Positions 25,219 to 34,205 are shown, counted from the first letter of the stretch. The stretch: 64,000 bases of DNA from Prevotella melaninogenica (GCF_013267595.1 NZ_CP054011.1:572147-636146), one strand, 5' to 3'. Numbers and translations: made by a program. The notes: generated by a model from the letters alone, not told the origin.

Positions 25219-26130
25219 TTATTTACTTGTATTTGATATCATTGTATGGACATAATTTAAGATTTCTTCAATGTTATCGGGATTAAACCATTGAAAAGCG
25301 GTATCTTTTTTATACCATGTGAGCTGTTTGCGAGCATATCTTCGAGTATTACTCTGTATTTTAAATATGGCTTCATCAAGTGTTGTTAAGCCATCAAGGT
25401 ATTCAAATAGCTCCTTATATCCAACCGTGTTGAGTGAATTCAGAGTTCGTTTAGGATAAACTTGTAGTGCTTCTTCTATCATTCCCTTTTCAATCATGTC
25501 TAATACTCGCTGATTGATTCTATTATAGAGTTCGTCTCTATCACGGTTTAATCCAACCTTGATGATATTAAAAGGACGATCTTTAATAGTATTGGAACGG
25601 AAAGATGTATATGTTTTTCCAGTTTGGATACATATCTCAAGGGCATGGATAACACGACGTGGATTATTTCTGTCAACTATCTTCCAGTGCTCAGGGTCCA
25701 GTTCTCGTAACAGATTACACATCTGTTCTAATCCCTCTGCTTCTAAGCGTTTCATCATTTTCTCTCGTATTTCAGGAAGAATCGTTGGGATATCATCAAT
25801 ACCATTACATACAGCGTCAATATACATCATTGAACCACCTGAGAGTAACGAGATAGGTGTGTGCTGGCTGTTAATAATATTAAGTACATCTTGTTCGTAT
25901 AGGCTTGCTGAATAGTAATCTTCCAAATGATGATTACCAACAAAATAGTGTTGTACACGCAGCTGCTGTTCTGCCGTTGGTGCTGCTGTTCCTATAGGAA
26001 TCTCAGAGAATATTTGTCGGGAGTCAGCATTGATAACAGGTACATTAAAATGCTCTGCAATACGGAGGGTGGCCTCTGTCTTGCCAACGCCTGTTGGGCC
26101 AGTGATGACTATTAATGTTTTGTTTTTCAA
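25219..26130 (-). CDS. miaA: tRNA dimethylallyltransferase
   Basis: MiaA transfers a dimethylallyl group to A37 of tRNAs that read codons starting with U. The 303-residue protein has the P-loop VITGPTGVGKTEA at 8-20, INADSRQIFSEIPIGTA, LLSGGSMMYIDAVCNG and NPRRVIHALEI. NTVGYKELFEYL and RRYARKQLTWYKKD complete it. It follows lpxA after 114 bases, including a GC-rich hairpin repeat (26208-26245), so it may be part of the lpx operon or separately controlled. Confidence 0.96.
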   Translation of the reverse strand: MKNKTLIVITGPTGVGKTEATLRIAEHFNVPVINADSRQIFSEIPIGTAAPTAEQQLRVQHYFVGNHHLEDYYSASLYEQDVLNIINSQHTPISLLSGGSMMYIDAVCNGIDDIPTILPEIREKMMKRLEAEGLEQMCNLLRELDPEHWKIVDRNNPRRVIHALEICIQTGKTYTSFRSNTIKDRPFNIIKVGLNRDRDELYNRINQRVLDMIEKGMIEEALQVYPKRTLNSLNTVGYKELFEYLDGLTTLDEAIFKIQSNTRRYARKQLTWYKKDTAFQWFNPDNIEEILNYVHTMISNTSK

Positions 26131-26207
26131 GCTGATAAATGATTATAAATAATATTTTCCAACTTATTTAAGTTGTGGAATACTCAAGCTATTCGTTCGC
26201 TTTTAAA

Positions 26208-26245
26208 GATTCCCCTCCCTTTTGAGAGGGGGAGGGGATAGTCTT
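26208..26245. repeat. CCCCTC hairpin repeat, copy 1
   Basis: CCCCTCCC pairs with GGGGAGGGG around TTTTGAGA. The same core with the flank GTCTT recurs at 46231-46270. Here no strong U-run follows on the minus strand. Confidence 0.6.
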
Positions 26246-27015
26246 TATTTAATGATACCACGTTCAGATGATTCAACGAAGTCTATAATCTTCTGAATCT
26301 CTGGCGTAATCTGTAGTTCGTTCTTAATCTTCTGAATGTTCTCGGCACGTGTACCTGTTCCATAAAGGATACGGTAAGCATTGTGGATAAGTTCAATGAG
26401 TTCATTTGAAAAACCACGACGGCGAAGACCAATGAGGTTAATTCCCATATAGCGGGCAGGCTCTTTACCTACAATGATATATGGTGGAATATCCATAGAG
26501 AAACGGCTTCCACCCTGTATCATAACGTATCCACCAATATGGCAGAACTGATGACAGAGAATATTGGCAGATATGATAGCGTTATCATCAACTGTCACTT
26601 CGCCTGCAAATTTGGTTGCATTACCAATAATGTCATCAGAACCAATAACACAATCATGTGCAATATGTACACATTCCATCAGTAGGTTGTTGCTACCAAC
26701 CTTTGTTGTACCCTTTGAAGCCGTACCACGTGAAATAGTAACATTCTCACGAATAGAGTTGTTATCACCAATCTCACAAAGTGTTTCCTCATTTCTAAAC
26801 TTTAAGTCTTGAGGTTTTGTAGAGATACTGGCACCTGGGAATATTTCGTTGTTATTGCCTAAACGTGCACCAACATGGATGGTTACGCTGTTTTGGAACA
26901 TATTATTATCACCGATAACAGTATTCTTATCGATATAACAGAATGGACCAATTATATTGTTATCACCAAGTTTTGCCTCTGGATGAACAAAGGCCAATGG
27001 GCTTATCTGGTTCAT
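26245..27015 (-). CDS. lpxA: UDP-GlcNAc acyltransferase
   Basis: LpxA attaches the first 3-hydroxyacyl chain to UDP-GlcNAc, starting lipid A synthesis. The 256-residue protein is a left-handed beta-helix built of hexapeptide repeats, with IHVGARLGNNNEIFPGASIS, the catalytic His region ECVHIAHDCVIG, and QFCHIGGYVMIQGGS. The usual C-terminal helices (GINLIGLRRRGFS) complete it. It is third in the lpxD, lpxC-fabZ, lpxA series. Confidence 0.97.
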   Translation of the reverse strand: MNQISPLAFVHPEAKLGDNNIIGPFCYIDKNTVIGDNNMFQNSVTIHVGARLGNNNEIFPGASISTKPQDLKFRNEETLCEIGDNNSIRENVTISRGTASKGTTKVGSNNLLMECVHIAHDCVIGSDDIIGNATKFAGEVTVDDNAIISANILCHQFCHIGGYVMIQGGSRFSMDIPPYIIVGKEPARYMGINLIGLRRRGFSNELIELIHNAYRILYGTGTRAENIQKIKNELQITPEIQKIIDFVESSERGIIK

Positions 27016-27033
27016 AATTGTCTTGTGTAATTA

Positions 27034-28422
27034 TTACTTGTTCTTTACAATTTGGGCTGTGAATGTAGCCTCAGCAACAACACGCTCTCCAACAAACATA
27101 TAACCCTTCATAGAACTGATACCATGACGTACAGGACCAAGAAGTTCAACACGGAACATAAGCGTGTCACCAGGAATAACCTTCTGGCGGAACTTAACAT
27201 CATCAATCTTCAAGAAGTAAGTTGACCAACGCTCAGGCTCTTCAACCTGAGAAAGTACTAAGAGACCACCACATTGAGCCATAGCCTCAACCTGTAACAC
27301 TCCTGGCATAACAGGCTCCTGTGGGAAGTGACCTTGGAAGAATGGTTCGTTGCTGGTTACATTCTTAATACCAATGATACTTGTTGAACCCATTGCAATG
27401 ACCTTATCAACCAACTGCATTGGATAGCGGTGTGGTAAAAGTTCGCGGATGCGAATGTTATCCATCAATGGTTCATCATTTGGATCATACATTGGTGCTT
27501 GTATCTCATGTTTACGTATTTCTTTACGCATCAAGCGAGCAAACTTATTGTTTACAGTATGACCTGGACGAGTCGCAATAATACGGCCTTTGATAGGTTT
27601 ACCAATCAATGCCATATCACCGATGATATCAAGGAGCTTATGGCGTGTACATTCGTTATCCCACTGTAAAGGCTTATGCTGAATATAACCAATGTTATTT
27701 GCATCCATACGTGGAACCTTCAAGAGGTCTGCCAATTGGTCAAGTTTCTCTTGTGAAACCTGTTGCTCATAGATAACAATTGCATTATCCAAGTCACCAC
27801 CCTTAATCAGGTTAGCCTGCAAGAGTGGCATAATGTCACGTACAAAAACGAATGTACGTGCTGGAGCAATCTCGGTTGCATAAGTATTGATATCATCCAA
27901 TGTAGCAAATTGACTGCTAATAAACTTAGAGTCAAAGTTACACATCGCAGTGATAGAGAACTGCTCGTCAGGGAGAATCGTGATTACAGAGCCATTTTCA
28001 TCCTTAATCTCAATCTTCTTGCGAATGATATAGTAATCCTTTGGAGCATTCTGGTCAACGATACCAACCTCGTTGATTTTATCAACATACATTGTTGCAG
28101 AACCATCGAGGATAGGGAATTCAGGACCATTAATCTGTATAAGACAGTTATCAATACCCATTGCATAAAGGGCTGACATACCATGTTCAATCGTACTAAC
28201 ACGTGCCTCACCCTTAGCCAATACTGTTCCACGCTGTGTATCAACAACATTCTCAGCAACAGCATCAATAATAGGCTGTCCATCAAGATCAATTCTTTGT
28301 ATCTTATAGCCAGTATTTTCTGGGGCAGGGTTGAATGTTACAGTAAGACTCAATCCTGTATGAAGTCCCTTTCCGAAGAGGGAAAAACTTCCCTTTAAAG
28401 TTTTCTGCTTAACTGTTTCCAT
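27034..28422 (-). CDS. lpxC-fabZ: LpxC-FabZ fusion (UDP-3-O-acyl-GlcNAc deacetylase / hydroxyacyl-ACP dehydratase)
   Basis: Two enzymes share one 462-residue chain. Residues 1-305 are LpxC, the committed zinc deacetylase of lipid A: GKGLHTGLSLTVTF at the start, TIEHGMSALYAMGIDNC with a zinc His, and the CTRHKLLDIIGDMALIG block with the others. Residues 320-462 are FabZ, which dehydrates hydroxyacyl-ACP: LLPHRYPMQLVDKV and GHFPQEPVMPGVLQVEAMAQ, with its catalytic His and Glu. The fusion ties supply of hydroxyacyl chains to lipid A synthesis and is known in Bacteroidetes. It starts five bases after lpxD ends. Confidence 0.96.
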   Translation of the reverse strand: METVKQKTLKGSFSLFGKGLHTGLSLTVTFNPAPENTGYKIQRIDLDGQPIIDAVAENVVDTQRGTVLAKGEARVSTIEHGMSALYAMGIDNCLIQINGPEFPILDGSATMYVDKINEVGIVDQNAPKDYYIIRKKIEIKDENGSVITILPDEQFSITAMCNFDSKFISSQFATLDDINTYATEIAPARTFVFVRDIMPLLQANLIKGGDLDNAIVIYEQQVSQEKLDQLADLLKVPRMDANNIGYIQHKPLQWDNECTRHKLLDIIGDMALIGKPIKGRIIATRPGHTVNNKFARLMRKEIRKHEIQAPMYDPNDEPLMDNIRIRELLPHRYPMQLVDKVIAMGSTSIIGIKNVTSNEPFFQGHFPQEPVMPGVLQVEAMAQCGGLLVLSQVEEPERWSTYFLKIDDVKFRQKVIPGDTLMFRVELLGPVRHGISSMKGYMFVGERVVAEATFTAQIVKNK

Positions 28423-28427
28423 GTATG

Positions 28428-29468
28428 TTATTTATTCTTTTTCAATTCTTCAATTTCTTTCTGCAGTGCATTCAACTGCTTGTACATCTCTGGTAAACGC
28501 TGGAAAATAGCTTGTGACTTAAAGTATGGACGCTGCTCCATAGGAGGAGTTCCAATGAGTTGCTGATTACTCTTTAGGCTACCAGGAACACCTGACTGTG
28601 CACCGAGGAATACCTTATCACCGATAGTGATATGACCAGCTATACCCACCTGTCCGCCAAACATACACCATTGACCAACTTTGGTTGAGCCTGCAATACC
28701 TACCTGAGCAGACATTACTGTATTCTCACCAATATCATTGTTGTGTGCTATTTGAACAAGGTTGTCAAGTTTCACTCCCTTACGAACGTATGTACTGCCC
28801 ATGGTTGAGCGGTCAATACAAGTGTTGGCACCAATCTCTACGTTATCTTCTATTGTTACAATACCAATCTGAGGTATTTTATCGTAACTATTAGTTTCTG
28901 GATTAGGTGCAAAACCGAAACCATCCGCACCAATTACACAACCAGAATGAAGGATAACATTTTTGCCAATCTTACAACCATGATAAATGCTTGCATTTGG
29001 ATAGACAATACAATTATTTCCCAGCTGCACACCATCCATGATTGTTGCATGAGGATAAATCTGACAGCCGTCACCCAAAGTTACACCATCACCTATATAT
29101 GCAAATGCACCGATATAGACATCCTTGCCAATTGTTGCTTTCGAAGAAACAAAAGCAAGAGAATCAATGCCTTGCTTCTTAGGTTTCATACTTTCATAGA
29201 GTTGCAACAACTTAGCAACGCAATCTCGTGCATTCTTTACACGGATAAGAGTAGGCTTTACCTCCTTGTCCAGTTGAATGTCTTCATCTATAAGTACAAT
29301 GCTTGACTCTGTTTCAAAGAGATAGTGTATATATTTAGGGTTTGCCAGAAAAGAGATTGCTCCTTTCTTACCTTCTTCAATCTTGGCGAAGGTATTAATG
29401 GTTACGTTTTCGTCACCTTCAATATGACCTTGTATAAATTGCGATATTTGTTTCGCAGAGAATTCCAT
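28428..29468 (-). CDS. lpxD: UDP-3-O-acylglucosamine N-acyltransferase
   Basis: LpxD adds the second acyl chain to the product of LpxC. The 346-residue protein has the uridine-binding N-domain ([18 protein letters not shown]...ISFLANPKY) and a hexapeptide beta-helix with [32 protein letters not shown] contains the catalytic His. The C-terminal helix is [13 protein letters not shown]. It is the first gene of the leftward lpx operon; a TATCTTTG box sits at 29500-29507. Confidence 0.97.
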   Translation of the reverse strand: MEFSAKQISQFIQGHIEGDENVTINTFAKIEEGKKGAISFLANPKYIHYLFETESSIVLIDEDIQLDKEVKPTLIRVKNARDCVAKLLQLYESMKPKKQGIDSLAFVSSKATIGKDVYIGAFAYIGDGVTLGDGCQIYPHATIMDGVQLGNNCIVYPNASIYHGCKIGKNVILHSGCVIGADGFGFAPNPETNSYDKIPQIGIVTIEDNVEIGANTCIDRSTMGSTYVRKGVKLDNLVQIAHNNDIGENTVMSAQVGIAGSTKVGQWCMFGGQVGIAGHITIGDKVFLGAQSGVPGSLKSNQQLIGTPPMEQRPYFKSQAIFQRLPEMYKQLNALQKEIEELKKNK

Positions 29469-29499
29469 TTATATTGCCTTTTATTGATTATAATTTGTG

Positions 29500-29507
29500 C
29501 AAAGATA
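29500..29507 (-). promoter_or_regulatory. -7 box of the lpx operon
   Basis: TATCTTTG on the minus strand lies 31 bases before the lpxD start. Confidence 0.6.
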
Positions 29508-29518
29508 GGGATTTTTTA

Positions 29519-30739
29519 TTAGAAACGTTGATAAGATAGGTAATATTTACATATTTTTTTCGAGAGTAATTCAATGTTCAAAATCTCTGATGCTTCAGTT
29601 ATATCTTTCAATGTTCCGTCTTTGTATAGAATGCTAATATGGTCATCAAAAGGATTGTACATATCTTTCTGTACCCGATTTACTCCAATGAGGTAATCAC
29701 AATCAGCGAGACTTATCTCATATCGTTCAGAAATCTGTTGTTTAAGTTGATTGATTTCCTCTGTTGTTGGTTCCTCTTCTCGCACCTCTACTTTGAAGAT
29801 TTTTCGATTAATCATGTTTGAAGATAGAAGTGAGAGTATCTTATCTTCATGTTGTTGCCATACTTTAATAGCACTCCATATATCGTTGTCATCCAATGCT
29901 ATATAATTATCTAACGCCTTGTTGTCTGTGTGGAAAGTTTCAGCTGTTATATCATTGTAAAGGAAGTAACGGAGAGCAGGTGAAGCAAAAAGTTCAACTC
30001 CTTCTTTTGCTAATTGTTTTGCTCTATGTAAAGCATTGATAAGAACATTCTCGCATCCAACGGTTGTCTTATGCAGATATACTTGCCAATACATAAGACG
30101 ACGTGAGGTAAGATAATTCTCGATAGTATAAATACCATTTGATTCGACTACCAAAGCATCATCGACAACGTTAAGCATCTTGATAATACGTGCAGAGCCA
30201 ATATTGCCTTCTGTCACTCCCGTAAAGAAACTATCACGGCGGAGATAGTCAAGCCTATCCATGTCAAGTTGGCTGGAAATTAGCTGATGAAGGTAGGATT
30301 TGGGGTATTCATCCTTAAAGATACTAATAGCAAGGTTGAGTGCTCCATGCATATCTTGGTTGATACGGTCCATCATCATCAGCGATATTTCTTCATGTGT
30401 AATACCACTAATCAGTGTGTTTTCCAGCACATGAGAAAAAGGAGCATGTCCGATGTCATGCATTAGGATGGCAGCTTGTACCGCTTCAGCCTCACTATCA
30501 AAGACAAACACACCTTTTTGTTGTAGCGATATAAGTGCCTCACTCATAAGATGAAAGGCACCTAAAGAATGTTGAAAACGTGTGTGTTGTGCACCTGGAT
30601 AAACCTCTTGTGTCAATCCTAATTGCTTGATGCGTGTTAATCGCTGCATAAGTGGGTGGCGTACTATGTCAAGTAACAATCCACGTGGCACCTTTATAAA
30701 TCCGAAAACAGGGTCATTAATTATCTTTGCATCTGTCAT
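29519..30739 (-). CDS. HD-domain phosphohydrolase
   Basis: From the ATG at 30739 the protein has 406 residues. It begins DPVFGFIKVPRGLLLDIVRHPLMQRLTRIKQLG and continues AQHTRFQHSLGAFHL and ILMHDIGHAPFSHVLE. This is the HD metal-site pattern of the SAMHD1/YdhJ group, which includes dNTP triphosphohydrolases. Substrate is not known. The frame is open to 30862, but a TATCTTTG box at 30777-30784 lies inside the extension, so that start is unlikely. An ATG at 30769, seven bases past the box, is a possible leaderless start. Confidence 0.85.
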   Translation of the reverse strand: MTDAKIINDPVFGFIKVPRGLLLDIVRHPLMQRLTRIKQLGLTQEVYPGAQHTRFQHSLGAFHLMSEALISLQQKGVFVFDSEAEAVQAAILMHDIGHAPFSHVLENTLISGITHEEISLMMMDRINQDMHGALNLAISIFKDEYPKSYLHQLISSQLDMDRLDYLRRDSFFTGVTEGNIGSARIIKMLNVVDDALVVESNGIYTIENYLTSRRLMYWQVYLHKTTVGCENVLINALHRAKQLAKEGVELFASPALRYFLYNDITAETFHTDNKALDNYIALDDNDIWSAIKVWQQHEDKILSLLSSNMINRKIFKVEVREEEPTTEEINQLKQQISERYEISLADCDYLIGVNRVQKDMYNPFDDHISILYKDGTLKDITEASEILNIELLSKKICKYYLSYQRF

Positions 30740-30776
30740 CTTATCTATGTTATCTTGCTCTTTTATCATTAAAATA

Positions 30777-30784
30777 CAAAGATA
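30777..30784 (-). promoter_or_regulatory. -7 box of the HD phosphohydrolase
   Basis: TATCTTTG on the minus strand lies inside the longest open frame and so argues for an internal start. Confidence 0.55.
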
Positions 30785-30977
30785 GTATATTTCCTTTAGA
30801 CGACAGCCCTTTAATATAAATAATTCTAAGTGTTGATGTAAGAAAGCCTCTTGTTTCGCCAAAATAGAATATATTTGACTATAAGACAGCTATATGGTGA
30901 TAGCCAGAAAATAATAAGATTAGAATAATTAAAATAAAAACTTCTCTGTTTTCATTCCTTATCTGTAATCTTTTCGT

Positions 30978-30985
30978 TAACTTTG
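30978..30985 (+). promoter_or_regulatory. -7 box four bases before an ATG
   Basis: TAACTTTG ends at 30985 and the only possible ATG of the following small gene is at 30990, implying a leaderless mRNA. Confidence 0.6.
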
Positions 30986-30989
30986 TAGC

Positions 30990-31199
30990 ATGAAACAATT
31001 GATTAACTGGAAAGAATTTGCCGTGCTCTTCATCGTTATTGGAGGCATATATTATATTACAAGGTCATGGCTTATTACTGGTGGTGTTCTTGCACTTCTA
31101 CTGTTGGTAGATGGCTTACTACGTCAGTATGACCACAAGAAGCGTGGTGAGAAACAAGCTGAAGAAATAAAGAAAAAGCTTGAGGAGCAAGACGACTAA
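30990..31199 (+). CDS. Small membrane protein, unknown
   Basis: The family is not recognised. The 69-residue protein has two close hydrophobic helices (FAVLFIVIGGIYYI and LITGGVLALLLLVDGLL) and a charged coiled-coil tail (KKRGEKQAEEIKKKLEEQDD) that should face the cytoplasm. It contains no second Met, so the start at 30990 is fixed. It precedes the APH-RapZ gene by 123 bases. Confidence 0.65.
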   Translation: MKQLINWKEFAVLFIVIGGIYYITRSWLITGGVLALLLLVDGLLRQYDHKKRGEKQAEEIKKKLEEQDD

Positions 31200-31322
31200 C
31201 TTTTACATATACTTTATTGCAGCTTTCTTCATGTAAAGTTGTGATTTCTTATGTCTCATTATGTAGTGTAAAAACTATGGTTTAATAGTAGTTTACAAAG
31301 CATCTACATAAGTTAAAGAATT

Positions 31323-32864
31323 ATGGAGCAACTATTAGAACTATATAAGAATTGGAAGGGTAGTAACCCTTCAAACGTAGAAAAGTTAGCAGGAGCAGGT
31401 AGTAACCGTGAGTATTACCGGATGTTTGACGAAGAGGATGATACTGTCATTGGTGTTATAGGAACAAGTCGTGATGAAAATCATGCCTTTATCTATCTTG
31501 CTAAACATTTCGAGAAACGACGTTTGCCAGTACCACATATCTATGCTGTATCTGCTGATGAGTTATGTTACCTACAATCCGACCTTGGTAACACGTCACT
31601 CTTTGATGCTATACGTGGTGGACGTGAGGCTTGTGGACGCTATAATCTTGCTGAGCAGAAGTTGTTACGCAATACCATAAGAGAATTACCAAATATTCAG
31701 TTGCGTGGCGCAAGAGAACTTGATTTTTCTAATTGTTACCCACAACCAGAATTCAATCAAGAGAGTGTACTCTTTGATTTGAATTATTTTAAGTATTGCT
31801 TTCTCAAAGCAACCGAACTCGACTTCCATGAATTAAAGCTCGAAGCAAACTTCCGTATGTTTGCAAAAGACCTGACAGCAGAGCAGATGGATTCCTTCCT
31901 TTATCGTGATTTTCAAGCACGAAATATTATGTTAGATAAGGAAGGGAAACCATATTTTATTGATTTCCAAGGTGGAAGAAAAGGTCCTTTCTATTATGAC
32001 CTTGCTTCGTTCTTATGGCAAGCAAGCGCAAAGTATTCTTTCAAATTGCGTCGTGAATTGGTGTTTGAATACTATCAGAGCCTTAAGAATTATACGGAGG
32101 TACCTTCTAAACGTCATTTTGTCAACCGCTTGTCATTGTTTGTTCTCTTCCGTACATTGCAAGTTTTAGGTGCTTATGGATTCCGTGGTTACTTTGAACG
32201 TAAGAAGCATTTTATCGATTCTATTCCTCCTGCTATACAAAATCTGCGTGATCTCTTGGCATTAGGTGATGATGTCTTCCCATATCCCTACATGATGGAT
32301 ATGTTGAAACGTCTCACATTATTACCACAGTTTGCGCATATTGAGAAGCCTGCAGCTAACAGAACAGATGGACTTAAAATAGCAGAGAAAGATATTTATG
32401 AGGCTAATCCTTTAGATGGTCCTGCAACTTTCTCTAAATATGATGGTAAGGGTCCATTGGTGGTGCGTGTCTTTAGTTTCTCATTTAAGAAGGGTATTCC
32501 TGAAGATACATCTGGTAATGGAGGCGGTTATGTCTTTGATTGTAGAAGTACGCATAACCCAGGTCGATACGAACCTTATAAAAAGATTACGGGCTTAGAT
32601 GAGCCTGTCATCCGCTTCCTTGAAGATGATGGTGAGATACTTGAGTTCTTGAAGCCTGTTTATAAGCTTGCTGACCATCATGTAGAACGTTATATGCAAC
32701 GTGGCTTTACTGATTTAATGTTCTCATTTGGTTGTACCGGTGGACAGCATCGCTCTGTTTATAGTGCACAGCATCTTGCTGAACATCTTAATGAGAAGTA
32801 TGGAATTGAGGTGCATATAAAGCACAGAGAACAAGGTGTTGAGCAAATATTAAAGGCGAAGTAA
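31323..32864 (+). CDS. Sugar-kinase-like phosphotransferase fused to a RapZ C-terminal domain
   Basis: The 513-residue chain joins two domains. Residues 20-330 resemble aminoglycoside phosphotransferases and the amino-sugar kinase AmgK: AGAGSNREYYRM at the nucleotide site, YRDFQARNIML (D196, N201) and FIDFQGG (D214). Residues 378-512 match the C-terminal half of RapZ: SFSFKKGIP, YVFDCRSTHNPGRYEPYK and GCTGGQHRSVYSAQHLAEHL. In E. coli that domain binds glucosamine-6-phosphate and controls GlmS synthesis; the RapZ kinase half is missing here. Inference: the kinase acts on a cell-wall amino sugar and the RapZ part senses one. No murU-type gene is adjacent. Confidence 0.85.
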   Translation: MEQLLELYKNWKGSNPSNVEKLAGAGSNREYYRMFDEEDDTVIGVIGTSRDENHAFIYLAKHFEKRRLPVPHIYAVSADELCYLQSDLGNTSLFDAIRGGREACGRYNLAEQKLLRNTIRELPNIQLRGARELDFSNCYPQPEFNQESVLFDLNYFKYCFLKATELDFHELKLEANFRMFAKDLTAEQMDSFLYRDFQARNIMLDKEGKPYFIDFQGGRKGPFYYDLASFLWQASAKYSFKLRRELVFEYYQSLKNYTEVPSKRHFVNRLSLFVLFRTLQVLGAYGFRGYFERKKHFIDSIPPAIQNLRDLLALGDDVFPYPYMMDMLKRLTLLPQFAHIEKPAANRTDGLKIAEKDIYEANPLDGPATFSKYDGKGPLVVRVFSFSFKKGIPEDTSGNGGGYVFDCRSTHNPGRYEPYKKITGLDEPVIRFLEDDGEILEFLKPVYKLADHHVERYMQRGFTDLMFSFGCTGGQHRSVYSAQHLAEHLNEKYGIEVHIKHREQGVEQILKAK

Positions 32865-32911
32865 CTATCTTGACTTCAAAAGAATTGAAGTCTTAAGAAA
32901 ATAGATAAACA

Positions 32912-32985
32912 ATAGGGACGTATAGTTTGCGAGTTATTAAAATGCTAATTGGCAACTCACACGCTATACGTCCCTATCTTTATTT
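32912..32985. terminator. Bidirectional terminator
   Basis: ATAGGGACGTATAG pairs with CTATACGTCCCTAT, with a further GCGAGTT/AACTCAC pair inside, and T-rich sequence follows on both strands. It separates two converging units. Confidence 0.8.
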
Positions 32986-33020
32986 ACCTTTGTCTATTAT
33001 CAGAAAGATAGCGATATATC

Positions 33021-33377
33021 TTATATGATTTCTTTTAACTCCTCTGGAACAGCTATGGAATCACAATGCAAATGGTCTAACTTCTCTAAACCATGTTTTG
33101 TAATGTGAAACCTTTGGCAACGTCCATCCTCTGAACAAGCACGGCGACGAATAAGAGAAGCCTGCTCCAATGAGGCGATTACCTTTGAAGTATTCGAACG
33201 TGTCAAGCTCATCTCTTCAGCTATTTCACCAGCCAACATAGGTTTTTCACTTTCTGAGAGTAGACACAACAGCATTGCTTCATTGATGTTTAAGCCTATT
33301 TGCTGTTGTAATTCACATTCAAAAGCTGTGATGACACGAAATATCTCGCGAATCTTACTGATACAATGATTGTCCAT
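33021..33377 (-). CDS. MarR-type regulator, cysteine-rich
   Basis: The 118-residue winged-helix protein fits the MarR group: LNINEAMLLCLLSESEKPMLAGEIAEEMSLTRSNTSKVIASLEQASLI is the recognition fold, and GRCQRFHITKHGLEKL the wing and next helix. It has six Cys (5, 21, 38, 81, 87, 105), many for its size, so redox sensing is possible. It starts nine bases after the thioredoxin gene and would share its promoter, which is bracketed by two equal palindromes (33961-33973 and 34012-34024). Confidence 0.8.
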   Translation of the reverse strand: MDNHCISKIREIFRVITAFECELQQQIGLNINEAMLLCLLSESEKPMLAGEIAEEMSLTRSNTSKVIASLEQASLIRRRACSEDGRCQRFHITKHGLEKLDHLHCDSIAVPEELKEII

Positions 33378-33386
33378 TATATGTTC

Positions 33387-33896
33387 TTACTTCAACAAGA
33401 CAGACTTAATAACCTCCTCAAACTGAGCTTTGTTCATAGCTCCGTTTTGCATTGTTGGTTCGCCAGTCTTAGGGATGAAGAGTATTGATGGGATTGAACG
33501 AATACCAAAGAGGGCTGCTAACTCACGCTGCTTGTCAACATCAACCTTATAAACGTCAATCTGGCCTGCATAATCACTTGCTACTTCCTCGAGAATTGGC
33601 GCTGTTGCTTTACATGGACCACACCATGTTGCATAAAAGTCAATAATAGCAGGCTTATCACCCTTAAAGTTCCAAGTCTTTGGATTATTCTTAAAATCCA
33701 TTACTTTCTGCTGGAACATCTCTGAGTTCATTTCTGTTACATTCATCTTTGTTTCCTTTCCTTCATTTTGATTATTTACTTCTGTTTGTTCGGTTGTCAT
33801 GACACTGTTATCCTGCTTTTTAGGATTGTTATCTGCCTTACAAGCAGTCAGTGTTAAAGCCATAATAGCCACTACAAGTGTTGCTGTACGTTTCAT
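33387..33896 (-). CDS. Thioredoxin-fold lipoprotein
   Basis: The 169-residue protein has a lipoprotein signal (MKRTATLVVAIMALTLTAC) with Cys19 as the lipid site, a linker rich in Asn, Gln and Thr, and a thioredoxin domain with the active site WCGPCKATAP. The cis-Pro region is RSIPSILFIP. It should act as a disulfide reductant or exchanger in the periplasm. It is the first gene of a two-gene unit with the MarR-type regulator. Confidence 0.92.
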   Translation of the reverse strand: MKRTATLVVAIMALTLTACKADNNPKKQDNSVMTTEQTEVNNQNEGKETKMNVTEMNSEMFQQKVMDFKNNPKTWNFKGDKPAIIDFYATWCGPCKATAPILEEVASDYAGQIDVYKVDVDKQRELAALFGIRSIPSILFIPKTGEPTMQNGAMNKAQFEEVIKSVLLK

Positions 33897-33960
33897 TATA
33901 TATGTAAATTTTAATTTACCGAAGTTCTTTTACTACTCGGTTTTGTTAATGTTTATTTTG

Positions 33961-34024
33961 TTTCCTAAGGAAAACGTTGCAAAGATAACTATTATTTTAT
34001 TTCCCACCAAATTTCCAATGGAAA
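33961..34024 (-). promoter_or_regulatory. Thioredoxin-MarR promoter bracketed by two operator-like palindromes
   Basis: On the minus strand TTTG (34008-34011), 20 bases, TATCTTTG (33980-33987) form a full promoter. TTTCC-N3-GGAAA occurs just upstream of the -33 box (34012-34024) and again across the expected start of transcription (33961-33973). The two 13-base palindromes differ only in their three middle bases. Confidence 0.75.
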
Positions 34025-34111
34025 ATTATTCGTTGTACTTTAACTTTTTATTAGATTGTAAGATGATGAAACTTTGTACTGATAATGTTTCCCTTTTCCC
34101 ATCTTTATTTG

Positions 34112-34205
34112 ATGTGCTTTTAGCCAACACACATCGTGTTGATGGTTAACACCATTGGTGCTAAGGGCCCGCACCAATGGTGCGGAGCACTAAACACACT
34201 GCAAA
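34112..34205. repeat. 22-base-period palindrome array 3
   Basis: ACACATCGTGT (centre 34134), CACCATTGGTG (34155) and GCACCAATGGTGC (34177) are spaced 21 and 22 bases. Decayed half-sites lie at both flanks (ATGTGC near 34113 and ACACACTGC near 34199). Confidence 0.85.
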
